Shown here: positions 45,703-54,140 of the stretch, piece after piece
Numbering within the stretch: the stretch's first letter is position 1
Layout: each line of letters begins with the position of its first letter
Source: Lewinellaceae bacterium
GTDB taxonomy: Bacteria; Bacteroidota; Bacteroidia; Chitinophagales; Saprospiraceae
DNA length: 64,000 nucleotides
Assembly (NCBI GenBank): GCA_020636215.1
Contig: JACJYG010000004.1
Coordinates: 186,001-250,000 of the forward strand
Reading direction: 5' to 3'
The notes under the pieces: generated by a model
What the model saw: only the letters and a program-made list of their open reading frames with translations
What the model was told of the DNA's origin: nothing
Database searches by the model: none
Made by a program: the position numbers and the translations under genes

Positions 45703-46485
45703 TTAGGCATTAACCGCCGAGCTGGCGCCAGCACCAACCGCCTTTTTTGCGCCACCCTGATCAGATTTGGAGATGGCCAGAGAATAGATGACCAGGCCGA
45801 AACCTATCTTGTTGACCGCGTCACCAATATTGTAGATGATATCCATTGACTTCAGGGGAATCACGCCGGAGAGCCAGCCGGATTCCATGGCCATATAGCC
45901 AATGGGATAGATTGCCCAGCCTACCAGAACGAACCAGCCAAGGGCGCCAAATGCGCTTTGGAGAGTAGCATCGTTAGAATTGCTGGATAAACGCTTGGCG
46001 GACCCCATCCATACTTCATAAAGGATACCTACATAGCCAATGGTGGAAATGAAGCCCCACAACGGAGAATTGTCCCGGAAAACCGTTTCGCCCAGATAAC
46101 CCGCTACCAGCATCCATACCGAGTAGAAGATCATGCGCCAAAGGAGGGACTGCTTGGCTCCGAAAGCCCGCAGAATGAGGTAGAACTCCACGCACATCAG
46201 GGGTACGGTCAGGATCCAGTCGATGTACCGGAATTCCGTCGGCGAAGCCTGGTTCTCAGCCCAGAAATCCCGCATGTAGAAGTAATGCACAGCGGCAATG
46301 AAGGTGATCAGCCCGGAAACGAGCATGGAATCTTTCCACTTGCCCTGAACCTGGCCAATTTGGAAGAAAAAGAACACCGTGGCGGCAGCCATGGCCATGG
46401 AGCCAATGAAGAAGGTGAAACCAACGTAATCACCAGACTTCAACTGCGCCAACAAAAGGGTTTGGAAGTTTACTAATGCGTCCAT
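45703..46485 (-). CDS. Proteorhodopsin (light-driven proton pump, green-tuned)
   Basis: 260 residues with seven membrane helices. Helix C has RYIDWILTVPLMCVEFYLIL: Asp89 (proton acceptor), Thr93, Met97 (colour-tuning site; equivalent to position 105) and Glu100 (donor), i.e. the DTE proton-pump motif. His67 pairs with the acceptor Asp, as His75 does. Lys226 (GDAVNKIGFG) binds retinal. Met at the tuning position is the green-absorbing form common in marine Bacteroidota. Retinal is made by the upstream blh and crtY products. Codons 3-7 contain a perfect 13-nt sRNA pairing site. Confidence 0.96.
   Translation of the reverse strand: MDALVNFQTLLLAQLKSGDYVGFTFFIGSMAMAAATVFFFFQIGQVQGKWKDSMLVSGLITFIAAVHYFYMRDFWAENQASPTEFRYIDWILTVPLMCVEFYLILRAFGAKQSLLWRMIFYSVWMLVAGYLGETVFRDNSPLWGFISTIGYVGILYEVWMGSAKRLSSNSNDATLQSAFGALGWFVLVGWAIYPIGYMAMESGWLSGVIPLKSMDIIYNIGDAVNKIGFGLVIYSLAISKSDQGGAKKAVGAGASSAVNA
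46467..46479 (-). promoter_or_regulatory. sRNA pairing site at the proteorhodopsin start
   Basis: mRNA gcattagtaaact (codons 3-7) is fully complementary to sRNA bases 45618-45630. After one mismatch, four more pairs (two of them G.U) extend into the AUG (46483-46485). Occupation would block initiation. Confidence 0.6.
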
Positions 46486-46599
46486 CTTAATAAGGTTTTA
46501 TGAATAAAGTGTTAAAATTGTGCACTCCATCAGGTCGTAAACAGAAGGCTTTTTAAAAGGTTTACTATCATTTCAATATTTTTTGAACAATCAGAATCT

Positions 46600-47568
46600 T
46601 TAATAAAAATAGATAGGAGCTGGGGAATGATCTGTGGTTTCCCCGCTGGGCCACTCCTCATACAAGCGGTCGATCAGCACCATGTGGGGCAGGGTAACCA
46701 CCGAAATAAAGATAAATACCGCTCCGATTGGAAAAGGCTGGCCAGCCTGCCCCTGCAGCAACAACAAGCCTCCCAGGGCGGCTACAGCCGCCAGGCTCAG
46801 CGGAAGGCTATTGCGTACATAATGCTTCAGGGAGTAGCCTGGCTGCCGCAAGCGAAAAAACTGCATCTGATCCATTACGGAACTCAGAGAATGCCAACCT
46901 GCAAAGTACAGGGCGAAGCCTACCAAAAGTGGCGTGTAGAGAAACAATAGCCCCAGAATGAACAGGTTGAATGCTTCATCCCGCAACGCCCGCCAACCAA
47001 GTTTTCCCTTTCCCCATAAGTAGAGGGCCAGAAAAAGATTGATAATAAACAAACCGAGAACAACGGCCTGGCGCCATTCCCGGCTGATGGCCGGCGCCGG
47101 CGCCCCAATAATGGAGGCAATAATACCGGAAGCGGCATCATAATGCCAAAGCACCGGGCCCAGCACCGCAAACATTCCCCACAACAAATAAGCCCCGTAT
47201 TCCATTGCCTTCCGTCCAAAGGAAACGTAATTCCAGTTGGACTGTCCGAAGTGATACATGGACAAGGCCAGGAATATCAACAAGGCGGCTCCGGGCAACA
47301 GCAACCACAACAGGCTGTAAGCTGCCATCAGGGCTAAATAATTGGCATAAAACCGCAGCAGCGCCCGCGACCCCCACAATGGCCTCGCCAGATAGCGGAA
47401 GATCAGGTAATCGGTTGCTCCGTGGGGAATTCCGAATAAAAGGATCAATCCCAGAGCCAGCATTAATTGGCCTTGCGCCAGGATCTGCGGGGCTACCAGG
47501 TTCGACAATACGGCTAGTAGCGCCAGCGCCTGGACTGTTCGAAAAAGGATAGGATATCGGGCGGTCAT
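46600..47568 (-). CDS. blh: Brp/Blh beta-carotene 15,15'-dioxygenase
   Basis: 322 residues from MTARYPILFRTVQALALLAV; an upstream frame to 47802 lies inside crtY. Multi-pass membrane protein with the four conserved iron-ligand histidines: H49 (GIPHGATDYL), H106 (SMYHFGQSNW), H226 (FAGWHSL) and H295 (VTLPHMVLIDRLY). It cleaves beta-carotene into two retinals for the rhodopsin. Its ATG overlaps the crtY stop (ATGA, 47565-47568), so the two are translationally coupled. Confidence 0.95.
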   Translation of the reverse strand: MTARYPILFRTVQALALLAVLSNLVAPQILAQGQLMLALGLILLFGIPHGATDYLIFRYLARPLWGSRALLRFYANYLALMAAYSLLWLLLPGAALLIFLALSMYHFGQSNWNYVSFGRKAMEYGAYLLWGMFAVLGPVLWHYDAASGIIASIIGAPAPAISREWRQAVVLGLFIINLFLALYLWGKGKLGWRALRDEAFNLFILGLLFLYTPLLVGFALYFAGWHSLSSVMDQMQFFRLRQPGYSLKHYVRNSLPLSLAAVAALGGLLLLQGQAGQPFPIGAVFIFISVVTLPHMVLIDRLYEEWPSGETTDHSPAPIYFY

Positions 47569-48920
47569 GGCATGGGCTCGTTTTTGAGACGGGCCAGTCC
47601 CCGCTCTGGTGCAAAATCTGATTTTAAAGCAGGCTTCTGCTGTAAGGTGGACAACAGCGATTGGTTGCCCTGCGCCTTTGCCGCCGAGGTGTTCCCTGCG
47701 CCGGAAAACCAATATTGCAGCGGCGTCAAAACGTATACCCGGCCCAACGCTCTGAGGAATGGTAATATGGGAAGGCTCGCAAAGATCTTGGTTTCCTCCC
47801 AAAAACTGGTCCTTTCGTCCAGGAAGCGTAAGATCGTCCCCATCTTATTTCGGTGAAAGAGGCGGCTGAAGATGGGCTTGCCTTCTTCGCCGAAGTATTG
47901 CAGGATGTTGAGTAGTAAGCGATCGTAAAAACTAAAACGGGAAGGGCGAAGCGGCGCCGGTAAGGGGGAAACTTCTTGCTCCAATTGAGCTACTATCGCG
48001 CATACTTGTTTCTGAATATTTAAAAATGCATATCCGGTGGTCGGCTTTACCGCTCCGCCTATTGTTCCCAGGTTTATGATATGGGGGCTAAGCTGCTGGG
48101 GAAAGGCCTGGTCCGTCATTGGAATTACGCCCCTTTCCTGTTCCAGCACACTGTAACCCGCCACGCCTAATGTCGCTCTAATGTAAGCCTCCAGGGCCCG
48201 TTCATAGCTTTTTTTATGCAATAGTCGGGTAGAAAAAACCGTGTATTCCACCAATGCTTCCCGTTCGGAAAGGGGCAACACATAAAAAAAACGGGTGCTG
48301 CTATACTGAGGCGTTCGAAAATCCATCAACACGCCTGTTTCTGGCTGGAAAGCCGGTTCTTCAGTCCGTATCCACCAGCCGGAAAAGTGTTGAAGCAAGT
48401 GATGGCGCCCCGGCTGTTTTTCCACCTGCCTTGGCCGGAAACAGCTGTTGAACACCCAGCTCGCCTCAAACCGTTGCCCATCCGCCACCACATAGGCGCC
48501 ACTTTCGGTTTCTCCCATATTGCTGATGAAAGCCCGGTGAAATTCAAAATTTGGCAGGGCCGCCAGCTTTTTCTGCACCTTCCGGTAAAAGTCGATGCCG
48601 CGGATCATTTTGTAGGGCGACCCGCCCAAAAGTTCCCGCCGTTCCCCCTGTTCATCGATAACCGCCAGCGAAGGCCATTGCCTGGTTAAGATATCGTCGA
48701 AGCCCATTGGCTCACTCGTCCAGAAACACCAGGTTCGGTCGTTGCGCTGTTTGTCATCATTATCAATGATCAGAACGCGCTTGTTGCGAAGCGTACTATC
48801 AGAAAGATAATACGCCAGGCTAAGGCCGGCGCACCCGCCTCCTGCGATGATGTAGTCGTAGGGCTTCAATAGTTTACTAATGCTTGGTGAAAAATCAAAG
48901 TTTAGACAAAGATTGGGCAT
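47565..48920 (-). CDS. crtY: Lycopene beta-cyclase (CrtY/CrtL flavoprotein type)
   Basis: 451 residues from the ATG at 48920. NAD(P)/FAD motif YDYIIAGGGCAGLSLAYYLS and later blocks (NDRTWCFWTSEP; RFFYVLPLSEREALVEYTVF; IGGAVKPTTGYAFLNIQKQV) are typical. It cyclises lycopene to beta-carotene, the substrate of Blh. The first 17 residues before KPYDY are not family-like, so a TTG at 48867-48869 is an alternative start. The 17-nt sRNA site lies over codons 13-18, ending exactly at that TTG. Confidence 0.92.
   Translation of the reverse strand: MPNLCLNFDFSPSISKLLKPYDYIIAGGGCAGLSLAYYLSDSTLRNKRVLIIDNDDKQRNDRTWCFWTSEPMGFDDILTRQWPSLAVIDEQGERRELLGGSPYKMIRGIDFYRKVQKKLAALPNFEFHRAFISNMGETESGAYVVADGQRFEASWVFNSCFRPRQVEKQPGRHHLLQHFSGWWIRTEEPAFQPETGVLMDFRTPQYSSTRFFYVLPLSEREALVEYTVFSTRLLHKKSYERALEAYIRATLGVAGYSVLEQERGVIPMTDQAFPQQLSPHIINLGTIGGAVKPTTGYAFLNIQKQVCAIVAQLEQEVSPLPAPLRPSRFSFYDRLLLNILQYFGEEGKPIFSRLFHRNKMGTILRFLDERTSFWEETKIFASLPILPFLRALGRVYVLTPLQYWFSGAGNTSAAKAQGNQSLLSTLQQKPALKSDFAPERGLARLKNEPMP
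48867..48883 (-). promoter_or_regulatory. 17-nt sRNA pairing site in crtY
   Basis: mRNA gcattagtaaactattg is a perfect complement of sRNA bases 45614-45630. Counted from the ATG at 48920 it covers nt 38-54. If translation starts at the TTG it would cover the start codon and the 14 nt before it. Confidence 0.6.
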
Positions 48921-49108
48921 TGTTGTTTAGAAAAAACACCTTCTTTTTTCATTTCAGAAAAAATAAATGCCCATTCAAGCTAAAACCTAAATTATATTTG
49001 GAATTTGGCAGAAAATATAAAACAATACGCAATTATCGTGGGGCAGAAAAAGGCACAGTGGAAGCCCTGAAGGCAAGATCGGCGAAAACAGGAAACGATC
49101 CCCCTCCC

Positions 49109-51223
49109 CTACTTACCAACGATCTCCCGCAACTCCCGGGGCGCCCGAAAACGCTGCCCGTGTGCCTTCTGGTAAAGCTTACACTGCGCGATGAAATCAT
49201 CTACCCCATAATCATGGATGAACTGAATAACGCCTCCTTTGAAAGCCGGGAATCCCCAGCCGTGGATGCTGCCCAGGTTGGCGGCGGCCACCGAATGGAT
49301 GACCTTTTCCTGCATACACCAGACCGCCTCCAGTACCTGGGCGAAGAGGAAGCGGTTTTCAATATCCTGGCGCTTATAATCCGTAATGGTGGTGGGAAAA
49401 TGTTCGGAAAGGCCCGGCCAAAGGATGCGCGCTCCGTCGGAACTGTAATTGTAAAAACCGGCGCGTTTCTGCTGGCCCGGCCGCTGCAATTCTTCCAGCA
49501 TTACCTTCAGGACGCTCACGGCAGGGTGCTGGATGTATTTTGAACCATAGTGCTCTGCAGCCTGGTTTTCGTAGCGTAGCACCAGGTTGAGGCCCAGGCT
49601 GTCGGCTAAGGCCAGAGCGCCATGGGGCATACCAGCCTGTCGCCCAAGGTTCTCTATCAAAGCAGGTGGATATCCTTCCTGCAGCATTGTGATGCCTTCC
49701 AGAATATAAGTATTTTGTACCCGGGCTGCGAAAAACCCCCAATCGTCCTTTACGACTATTGGGGTTTTGCGGATGGCGCGCACGAAGTCGAAAGCGCGGG
49801 CCACTGTCTCGTCTGAGGTTTTGGCGCCGCGCACGATCTCGACCAGAGGCACCTCCTCGGCAGGATGAAAGAAATGCAGGCCAACATAACTTTCGGGCCG
49901 CAGCGAGGCCTCCGCCAGCTTTGTGATCGGAATAGAAATAGTGTTGCTGGTAAAAAGCGCGTATTCATCCATAAACTCTTCTGCTTCCCGCATCACCTTC
50001 TGCTTTACCATCCGGTTCTCAAACACGGCCTCGATGACCAGGTCGCATTCTTCAAAATCTTGAGAACTTTCGGTAGTCTGGATGCGGCTCAACATATCTT
50101 CGGCCTCGGCAGCTGTTTTTTTATCAGCGGCGGCCCATTCCTCCAGGCGTTGGCGCACGTACTCCCGTCCCCGCTCGGCAATTGGTTTGGAGACATCTTT
50201 CAGGACCACCGACAATCCGTGGTTCAGGCAGGCCAAAGCGATACCGGACCCCATACGCCCGGCGCCAATGACCCCTACTTTCCGGGGCCGGAACTTACCA
50301 AAACCCTTGGGCCGGTTACCCCCCTGTTTGATGAAATTGTAATCTACCCAAAAGGCTTTGATCATGTTCTTACAGGCCTGGCTGCGTAACAAACTGGTAT
50401 AATACCGGCTCTCAATCCGGGAAGCAGTATCAAAATCGACTTTGGAGCCCTCCGCCAGGATGTTGAGGATGGCCTGTAAGGCCGGATAGTTGTTGTGTGT
50501 CTGGCTGGCCAACTGCGCAGCCAGCATTCGAATATGTGCGGAAACTTCATGATCGCGGGCAGTACCTCCGGGTATGGACTCACCACTGCGGTCCCATGGC
50601 CGGCAACCTTCTCTATTCTGCAAAAGCCAGGCATGGGCTTTTTCCAGCATCTCCCGCTGCGTAACGGCCACTTCGTCAATCAGGCCGGCCTGCAGGGCTT
50701 CATGAGGCGTATAGCGCAAGCCGGAACTAAGGGCCCGCCAGCCCTTTTCGACGCCTAATAACCACATCAGCCGGACAATACCGCCACTGCCGGGAATGAG
50801 GCCGAGCTGTATCTCCGGAAAACCCAGCCATACCTTGGGCCCATCGAGCGCAATGCGGTGATGGCAGGCCAGCGCTACTTCAAAACCGGTACCCAACGCC
50901 GCCCCATTAATGGCGGCCACCACTGGGATTCCCGGCCACTCCAGGTCGCGCAGAATTCCTTTGAGCTTCTCGGCAAAGCGGAAAATATCTTCCGGGTCTT
51001 TGGCCTGATAAAGGTATTCCAGGTCTCCTCCCGCCAAAAAACTCTTCTTGGCAGAGGTAAGAATAACCCCTCGTAATAAACCCTTCGCTTTCTCCTGCTT
51101 GAGGTGCTCAATAACCGGCACGAAGGCGGCGGCGATTTCATGGTTGATCACGTTGACGCTGCGGCCACTCATGTCGAGGGTGAGGGTGACAATATGGTCG
51201 GTATCTTTTTTGTAGCGAATCAT
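49109..51223 (-). CDS. FadB/FadJ-like enoyl-CoA hydratase / 3-hydroxyacyl-CoA dehydrogenase
   Basis: 704 residues. Crotonase part (about 1-200): GGDLEYL oxyanion region, GTGFEVALACHHRIAL and GFPEIQLGLIPGSGGIVRL with the two catalytic Glu positions. Dehydrogenase part (about 310-600): KVGVIGAGRMGSGIALACL (NAD) and GLHFFHPAEEVPLVEIVRG with the catalytic His/Glu. A C-terminal repeat follows. It performs steps 2 and 3 of beta-oxidation. It lies 10 nt downstream of the thiolase on the same strand. Confidence 0.92.
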   Translation of the reverse strand: MIRYKKDTDHIVTLTLDMSGRSVNVINHEIAAAFVPVIEHLKQEKAKGLLRGVILTSAKKSFLAGGDLEYLYQAKDPEDIFRFAEKLKGILRDLEWPGIPVVAAINGAALGTGFEVALACHHRIALDGPKVWLGFPEIQLGLIPGSGGIVRLMWLLGVEKGWRALSSGLRYTPHEALQAGLIDEVAVTQREMLEKAHAWLLQNREGCRPWDRSGESIPGGTARDHEVSAHIRMLAAQLASQTHNNYPALQAILNILAEGSKVDFDTASRIESRYYTSLLRSQACKNMIKAFWVDYNFIKQGGNRPKGFGKFRPRKVGVIGAGRMGSGIALACLNHGLSVVLKDVSKPIAERGREYVRQRLEEWAAADKKTAAEAEDMLSRIQTTESSQDFEECDLVIEAVFENRMVKQKVMREAEEFMDEYALFTSNTISIPITKLAEASLRPESYVGLHFFHPAEEVPLVEIVRGAKTSDETVARAFDFVRAIRKTPIVVKDDWGFFAARVQNTYILEGITMLQEGYPPALIENLGRQAGMPHGALALADSLGLNLVLRYENQAAEHYGSKYIQHPAVSVLKVMLEELQRPGQQKRAGFYNYSSDGARILWPGLSEHFPTTITDYKRQDIENRFLFAQVLEAVWCMQEKVIHSVAAANLGSIHGWGFPAFKGGVIQFIHDYGVDDFIAQCKLYQKAHGQRFRAPRELREIVGK

Positions 51224-51233
51224 TTCAAGTTGA

Positions 51234-52454
51234 TTAGGCCAGGTTCTTTACACTTCGCTCGATTACAGTCGCCACCCCCATGCCTCCAGAGGTGCTAAGC
51301 GCTACCAGGCCGGTGGCCAGGTCACGACGTTCCATTTCGTCAAGCAAAGCCCCAATTAATATCGCACCGCTAGCGCCCAGTGGGTGGCCCAGGGCGATCG
51401 CTCCCCCATTGACATTAAGAATAGCCTCGTCAATGCCCAGGTCGTGTTGGAAGTGGAGCGCAACGGCAGCAAAAGCTTCATTACATTCCCACAGATCAAT
51501 ATCTGAAGCTTCCATCCCCGCCATTTGGAGAGCTTTGCGGGCCGCGTGGGCCGCCCCGGTATGCATCAGGACTGCATTGACGCCAGCAGTAGCCACTGCC
51601 CGAATATGAGCCCGTGGTTTCAACCCCAAAGCCGCTCCTCTCTCCTTACTTCCTACGAGTACGAGTGCGGCTCCATCGACATTTCGGCAGGAATTGCCGG
51701 CCGTATGTCGGTAGTGGATACGCTCCAAAGTAGGGTACTGTTGCAGGGCGATCTCTTCAAAACCTTGTTTGCCCAGCGCTTCAAAAGCAGGCTGGAGTTT
51801 TGCCAGGCCTTCCGGAGTGGTAGTTTCGTACAAGTGTTCGTCCTTATCCAGAATAAGTAAGCCGTTGCGATCATAAATTGGGATAATAGATGGCGCGAAA
51901 TGGCCTTTGTCCCAGGCATGGTTGGCGCGCTGCTGCGATTGTAAAGCATAAGCGTCCAACATTTCCCGGCTGAACCCTTCCAGGGTAGCCAGCAGGTCGG
52001 CGGCAACTCCCTGAGGAATAAAATCAGCTTTGATCATGACCTCGGGATCATACATCAGAGGGCCGCCATCACTGCCTACTGGCACCCGGCTCATGCTTTC
52101 CACCCCACCGGCCAACACGAGTTGTTCCCAGCCAGAACGCACTTTCATAGCGGCAAGGTTGACAGCCTCCAGCCCTGAGGCACAGTAGCGGTTAATCTGC
52201 ATACCTGTCGTAGCAGTCCCCCAACCGGCATACAGCAAGGCTGCTTTGGCGATGTTGTAGCCCTGATCATCGATGGGGGTAACACAACCGATAATAGCAT
52301 CCTCCACCTCCCCCGGACGGATAGCATTGCGTTCGAGAAGCGCAGCCAGGGCAGTAGAAAGCAACCCAATTGGTTTTACCTCGTACAATAACCCATTGCG
52401 ATTTCCCTTCCCTCGGGGTGTACGCAAAGCATCAAAAATATATGCTTCAGCCAT
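51234..52454 (-). CDS. Acetyl-CoA C-acyltransferase (thiolase) with Ser at the second catalytic Cys
   Basis: 406 residues. Nucleophile Cys91 in INRYCASGLEAVN; His357 in GGAIALGHPLGASG. The C-terminal block, usually L-C-T/I-x-G-G-x-G, reads LSTSGGMGVATVIE: the codon at the Cys position is AGC, giving Ser387. All else is normal. It cleaves 3-ketoacyl-CoA in beta-oxidation, pairing with the FadJ-like gene. The substitution could lower or bias its activity. Confidence 0.88.
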   Translation of the reverse strand: MAEAYIFDALRTPRGKGNRNGLLYEVKPIGLLSTALAALLERNAIRPGEVEDAIIGCVTPIDDQGYNIAKAALLYAGWGTATTGMQINRYCASGLEAVNLAAMKVRSGWEQLVLAGGVESMSRVPVGSDGGPLMYDPEVMIKADFIPQGVAADLLATLEGFSREMLDAYALQSQQRANHAWDKGHFAPSIIPIYDRNGLLILDKDEHLYETTTPEGLAKLQPAFEALGKQGFEEIALQQYPTLERIHYRHTAGNSCRNVDGAALVLVGSKERGAALGLKPRAHIRAVATAGVNAVLMHTGAAHAARKALQMAGMEASDIDLWECNEAFAAVALHFQHDLGIDEAILNVNGGAIALGHPLGASGAILIGALLDEMERRDLATGLVALSTSGGMGVATVIERSVKNLA

Positions 52455-52582
52455 GCCGCAAATTTATCATTTTACCGAAGGGCATGCCAATTAATCCGAA
52501 AATTTCCCGATTGTGTAGAAATAATGCAGCAATAGCGGCCGGAGGGTTTAACTTTATAGTTGTACAATGTAAAATCAGACTT

Positions 52583-52870
52583 ATGCCAAAGAGAAGAATG
52601 ACGCCTTTTGCGCGTTTTTTCATCGTTATGCTCATTGTGGTTCCGCTGGCTTATTTTGGCGCTTCCTGGTATAATGGTGATGACCCACTTGGACTCCGGG
52701 AACGAGTTGGGCTGGAGAAACCCTCTTCAACGCCAACAACGGTAAAGGCAGATGATGAGAGTGCTTCCGTTGAAAGTCTCGAACTGCGCATCGATCAATT
52801 GGAAGAACAGTTGAAACAGTGCCGGCAAGAACTTCAGGAATTAAAAACACAAAACTCAACCCAGCAATAA
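52583..52870 (+). CDS. Small membrane-anchored coiled-coil protein
   Basis: 95 residues from MPKRRMTPFARFFIVMLIVV. One membrane helix (about 10-28, positive-inside N-terminus), a short linker, then a heptad-like coiled coil (LELRIDQLEEQLKQCRQELQ, about 65-90). Family not recognised. Its TAA overlaps the next ATG by one base (TAATG), so the two are translationally coupled. Confidence 0.65.
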   Translation: MPKRRMTPFARFFIVMLIVVPLAYFGASWYNGDDPLGLRERVGLEKPSSTPTTVKADDESASVESLELRIDQLEEQLKQCRQELQELKTQNSTQQ

Positions 52871-53244
52871 TGGAACTGCTATTGCTCGATGCCATTTTCG
52901 GCTCTGTTGGAGAAGCTATCATTAAGGTATTGCTTAATGCACTGGCGCTAATGGCGGGCGCCCACCTGCTTAAAGGGGTAGATATTGAAGACTTTTCTCG
53001 CGCACTTATCGTGGCGGTGGCCTTGTCCTTCCTCAATGCTACTCTGGGGTCCTTCCTGCAATGGATCACGACTCCCCTTCGTTTCCTGACGCTGGGCCTA
53101 TTCACTTTCGTAGTAAATGCCGCCCTGCTGCTCCTGGCTGCTCATTTTTTGAAAGGATTTAAGATCCGGGATTTTCTTTCGGCTTTTATTCTGGCCATTT
53201 TGATGGCAGTGTTTACTACTGTGTTGTACGGTATTTTCCTGTAA
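52870..53244 (+). CDS. Phage-holin-like (YvlD/COG1950-type) membrane protein
   Basis: 124 residues from MELLLLDAIFGSVGEAIIKV. Four membrane helices with the family pattern ALIVAVALSFLNATLG, then LRFLTLGLFTFVVNAALLLL. Such proteins are chromosomal and widespread; the role is unknown despite the name. Coupled to the coiled-coil gene upstream. Confidence 0.7.
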   Translation: MELLLLDAIFGSVGEAIIKVLLNALALMAGAHLLKGVDIEDFSRALIVAVALSFLNATLGSFLQWITTPLRFLTLGLFTFVVNAALLLLAAHFLKGFKIRDFLSAFILAILMAVFTTVLYGIFL

Positions 53245-53300
53245 ATCGCCTTCTTGGAAATGCGGGTCAACAACTCCCCAAGGAAAACACCAATCCCCAT

Positions 53301-53762
53301 ATGTTAAACCGGTTCCATTTTTTTCTCTTTTGTTCTATTACAATGATGCCTGCCTGTCAGCGGCCGCCTATCTCATCTGCCAATGACTTAGAACCTACCT
53401 ACCGGGCCATGCAAGCCGTTTATGATGCTTTCACGGCTGCCTACAAACAAGCGGACCCGGCAGCAGTAGCCAGTTTGTACACGGAAGACGCCTATTACCT
53501 GGAGCCGGGGCGGCCTATTTTCTCTGGCAGGGATTCGATCAAAGCTAATTTCAGCCCTTTCCTCAGCCGCTTCGAGCCGGGCAAGGGCCCCAATATCACC
53601 TTTGAGATCATCGAACGGCAGCTATCCGGCCGGCAAGGTTATGATATCGGTTATTATTTATTTGATGGTAAACGATCCGGCAAATTCATTGTGCTTTGGC
53701 AACAACTGCCCAATGGAGAATGGAAAATAAGAGCTGATGGATACAGCTATCTGAATCCTTGA
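53301..53762 (+). CDS. SnoaL/DUF4440-like (NTF2-fold) lipoprotein
   Basis: 153 residues with a signal peptide and lipobox MMPAC (Cys19). The mature part follows the NTF2-like pattern (VYDAFTAAYKQADPAAVASL; YTEDAYYLEPGRPIFSGRDS; GEWKIRADGYSYLN). Ligand or reaction unknown. The tandem repeat array begins immediately after its stop. Confidence 0.75.
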   Translation: MLNRFHFFLFCSITMMPACQRPPISSANDLEPTYRAMQAVYDAFTAAYKQADPAAVASLYTEDAYYLEPGRPIFSGRDSIKANFSPFLSRFEPGKGPNITFEIIERQLSGRQGYDIGYYLFDGKRSGKFIVLWQQLPNGEWKIRADGYSYLNP

Positions 53763-53768
53763 TCCCCC

Positions 53769-54113
53769 CACCAGACACACCAGACACACCAGACATACTA
53801 GACATACCAGACATACCAGACAAATTGCAGGCCTTGTGGGTCTTGTTCGTCTTGTTCGTCTCGTAGGTCTTGGGGGTCAGACACACCAGACACACCAGAC
53901 ACACCAGACATACCAGACACATTGCAGGCCTTGTGGGTCTTTTTCGTCTTGTTCGTCTCGTAGGTCTTGGGGGTCAAACACACCAGACATACCAGACACA
54001 CCAGACACATTGCAGGCCTTGTGGGTCTTTTTCGTCTTGTTCGTCTCGTGGGTCTTGGGGGTCAGACACACCAGACACACCAGACACACCAGACACACCA
54101 GACACACCAGACC
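53769..54113. repeat. Composite tandem repeat: 9-bp units alternating with a longer block
   Basis: Runs of 9-bp units of the type cagacacac/cagacatac (53769-53823, 53876-53920, 53976-54008, 54061-54112) alternate with three near-identical blocks of about 50 bp (53826-53875, 53921-53975, 54012-54060) that begin gcaggccttgtgggtctt and contain ttcgtcttgttcgtctcgt. Overall period about 92 bp. ORFs read through it on both strands are artefacts of the repeat. Lies between the convergent SnoaL-like and receptor genes. Confidence 0.9.
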
Positions 54114-54140
54114 TATCCGACCAGCCTTCACCTCCCCTTC

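Noticed and set aside
45614..48883. The shared 17-mer as a protein-binding DNA operator
   Set aside because: Not excluded, but two of three copies are inside coding sequence in sense register and the third is at the 5' end of a promoter-hairpin unit; RNA pairing explains this better.
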